A DNA stretch of 64,000 nucleotides from assembly GCF_002251735.1 (NCBI RefSeq), contig NZ_NOXS01000032.1, forward strand, positions 248,001 through 312,000. Direction: 5' to 3'. Every line of letters starts with the position of its first letter. Within the stretch, counting starts at the first letter, position 1. The DNA comes from Elstera cyanobacteriorum (GTDB taxonomy: Bacteria; Pseudomonadota; Alphaproteobacteria; Elsterales; Elsteraceae). The position numbers and the translations under genes are program-made. The notes under the pieces are model-generated. The model made no database searches and was not told the origin of the DNA. It saw only the letters and a list, made by a program, of their open reading frames with translations. Below are positions 63,444-64,000 of the stretch, in pieces.

Positions 63444-64000
63444 GACCCGAAACTGCTGCGCGCCTCGGCAAGGAGCCAGTCCCGAAACAGCGGGGCGCTC
63501 GGGTGCTCGCGGGCGCGCGCCTTCCACACCAACCAATAGCTATAGTCGCTTGGCAGATCGGGGATGAAGGGCGTCACCAGCCGCCCGTCGGCCAGCGCAT
63601 CGGCAGCAAGACTGCGGCGAACCAGGGCGACGCAGCCGCCCTGCACTGCGTCTTGGATCACCAAGGCCGCATCGTCATAGACCGTGGGCGACAGGCTCGG
63701 TATCGTCTGCCCAGCCACCGCGAACCAGCGGCGCCAATTCTGCTTTGGGGTGTCGGACACCAGCCGAACCCGCGTAAGGTCGGCGGGCGTCTGAAGCGTG
63801 GCCGCAACAGCGGGCGTGCAAGCCGGAACTAGGCTTTCGCCCCCCAACCGAACTGCCTCGGCCCCCGGCCAGCCCCCAAGGCCGGAGCGCAGGGCGAGAT
63901 CGAAGCGGTCGTCGGTAAAATCCCACAAGGCCACCGCCGAGGTCACGCGCACATCGACCCCCGGCACCGCTGCATAGAAGCGCGGCAGGCGCGGCAGCAA
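63440..64000 (-). CDS. LysR-family regulator, effector domain only (5' end outside window)
   Basis: The visible 186 residues are the LysR substrate-binding domain: DDRFDLALRSGLGGWPG, then LVPACTPAVAATLQTPADL and DAVQGGCVALVRRSLAADAL, with the C-terminal YWLVWKARAREHPS, similar to GcvA-type regulators. The helix-turn-helix end lies beyond base 64000. The stop overlaps the hisN stop by two bases (convergent). Target unknown. Confidence 0.85.
   Translation of the reverse strand: MLPRLPRFYAAVPGVDVRVTSAVALWDFTDDRFDLALRSGLGGWPGAEAVRLGGESLVPACTPAVAATLQTPADLTRVRLVSDTPKQNWRRWFAVAGQTIPSLSPTVYDDAALVIQDAVQGGCVALVRRSLAADALADGRLVTPFIPDLPSDYSYWLVWKARAREHPSAPLFRDWLLAEARSSFGS

Noticed and set aside
1-64000. 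Insertion sequences, prophage, CRISPR arrays, integrases or toxin-antitoxin pairs
   Set aside because: No transposase, integrase, phage or Cas-like protein and no regularly spaced repeats were found in the window.

Overview
The window looks like a chromosomal segment of a GC-rich alphaproteobacterium, most likely a Rhodospirillales/Azospirillaceae-type organism. This rests on gene content: an aapJQMP-type general amino-acid transporter, an NDUFS4-like complex I subunit beside tRNA-Pro, a Zur-type regulator, a form II cox cluster, the lepB-rnc-era-recO order, and CCA-encoding tRNA genes. I see no insertion sequence, prophage, CRISPR array or rRNA operon. About 90% of the window is coding and most of it is ordinary chromosomal housekeeping.

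Layout. 1-4.5 kb: rpsF (5' end outside the window)-rpsR-rplI, a strong terminator, then dnaB overlapping an AGE-family sugar epimerase. 4.5-5.2 kb: an AT-rich gene-free stretch before a transmembrane chemoreceptor. 7.4-12.4 kb: a TRAP binding protein, tRNA-Lys, coaD and gyrA. 12.5-18.7 kb: a VOC protein and ssb divergent from uvrA, then a ClpP-like protease and trmFO. 18.7-22 kb: a DeoR regulator, tRNA-Gln, a dienelactone hydrolase, an SDR and a formyltransferase-like protein. 22.2-26.6 kb: aapP, aapM, aapQ and aapJ on the minus strand. 26.9-31.4 kb: metC, zur, hisI, a ModA-like protein, and a LysR/SnoaL-like divergent pair. 31.4-35.2 kb: a minus-strand run nhaD, histone-deacetylase-like, DUF192, tRNA-Pro, NDUFS4-like, tRNA-Arg.

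35.3-45.0 kb is the most coherent accessory block: a form II molybdenum hydroxylase cluster (coxG, coxS, coxL, coxM, a 74-aa coiled-coil protein, coxD, coxE, two separate XdhC halves, and a fused molybdopterin-binding/nucleotidyltransferase protein). It supplies the enzyme subunits, membrane anchoring, AAA+/VWA maturation, cofactor handling and probably cytidylation of the cofactor. The CoxL active-site loop is AYRGAGR, so its substrate is not established as CO.

45-64 kb: small unknown proteins, a class III cyclase with altered substrate-site residues, a DHFR-like reductase, a pentapeptide-repeat protein, dnaE, ribA with a decayed RibB-like half, TPR-sufE-IscU-like, several secreted or lipoproteins, lepB-rnc-era-recO, an EamA transporter, hisN, and a LysR gene that runs off the end.

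I did not find an obviously new multi-gene system. The points most worth following up are: a GyrA with Val at the quinolone-determining Ser position; apparently leaderless dnaB, uvrA and dnaE; the form II cox cluster with an embedded unknown coiled-coil gene; and several conserved-family proteins that have lost signature residues (RibA N-half, RecO, the SNase-like lipoprotein, the IscU-like protein, the cyclase).
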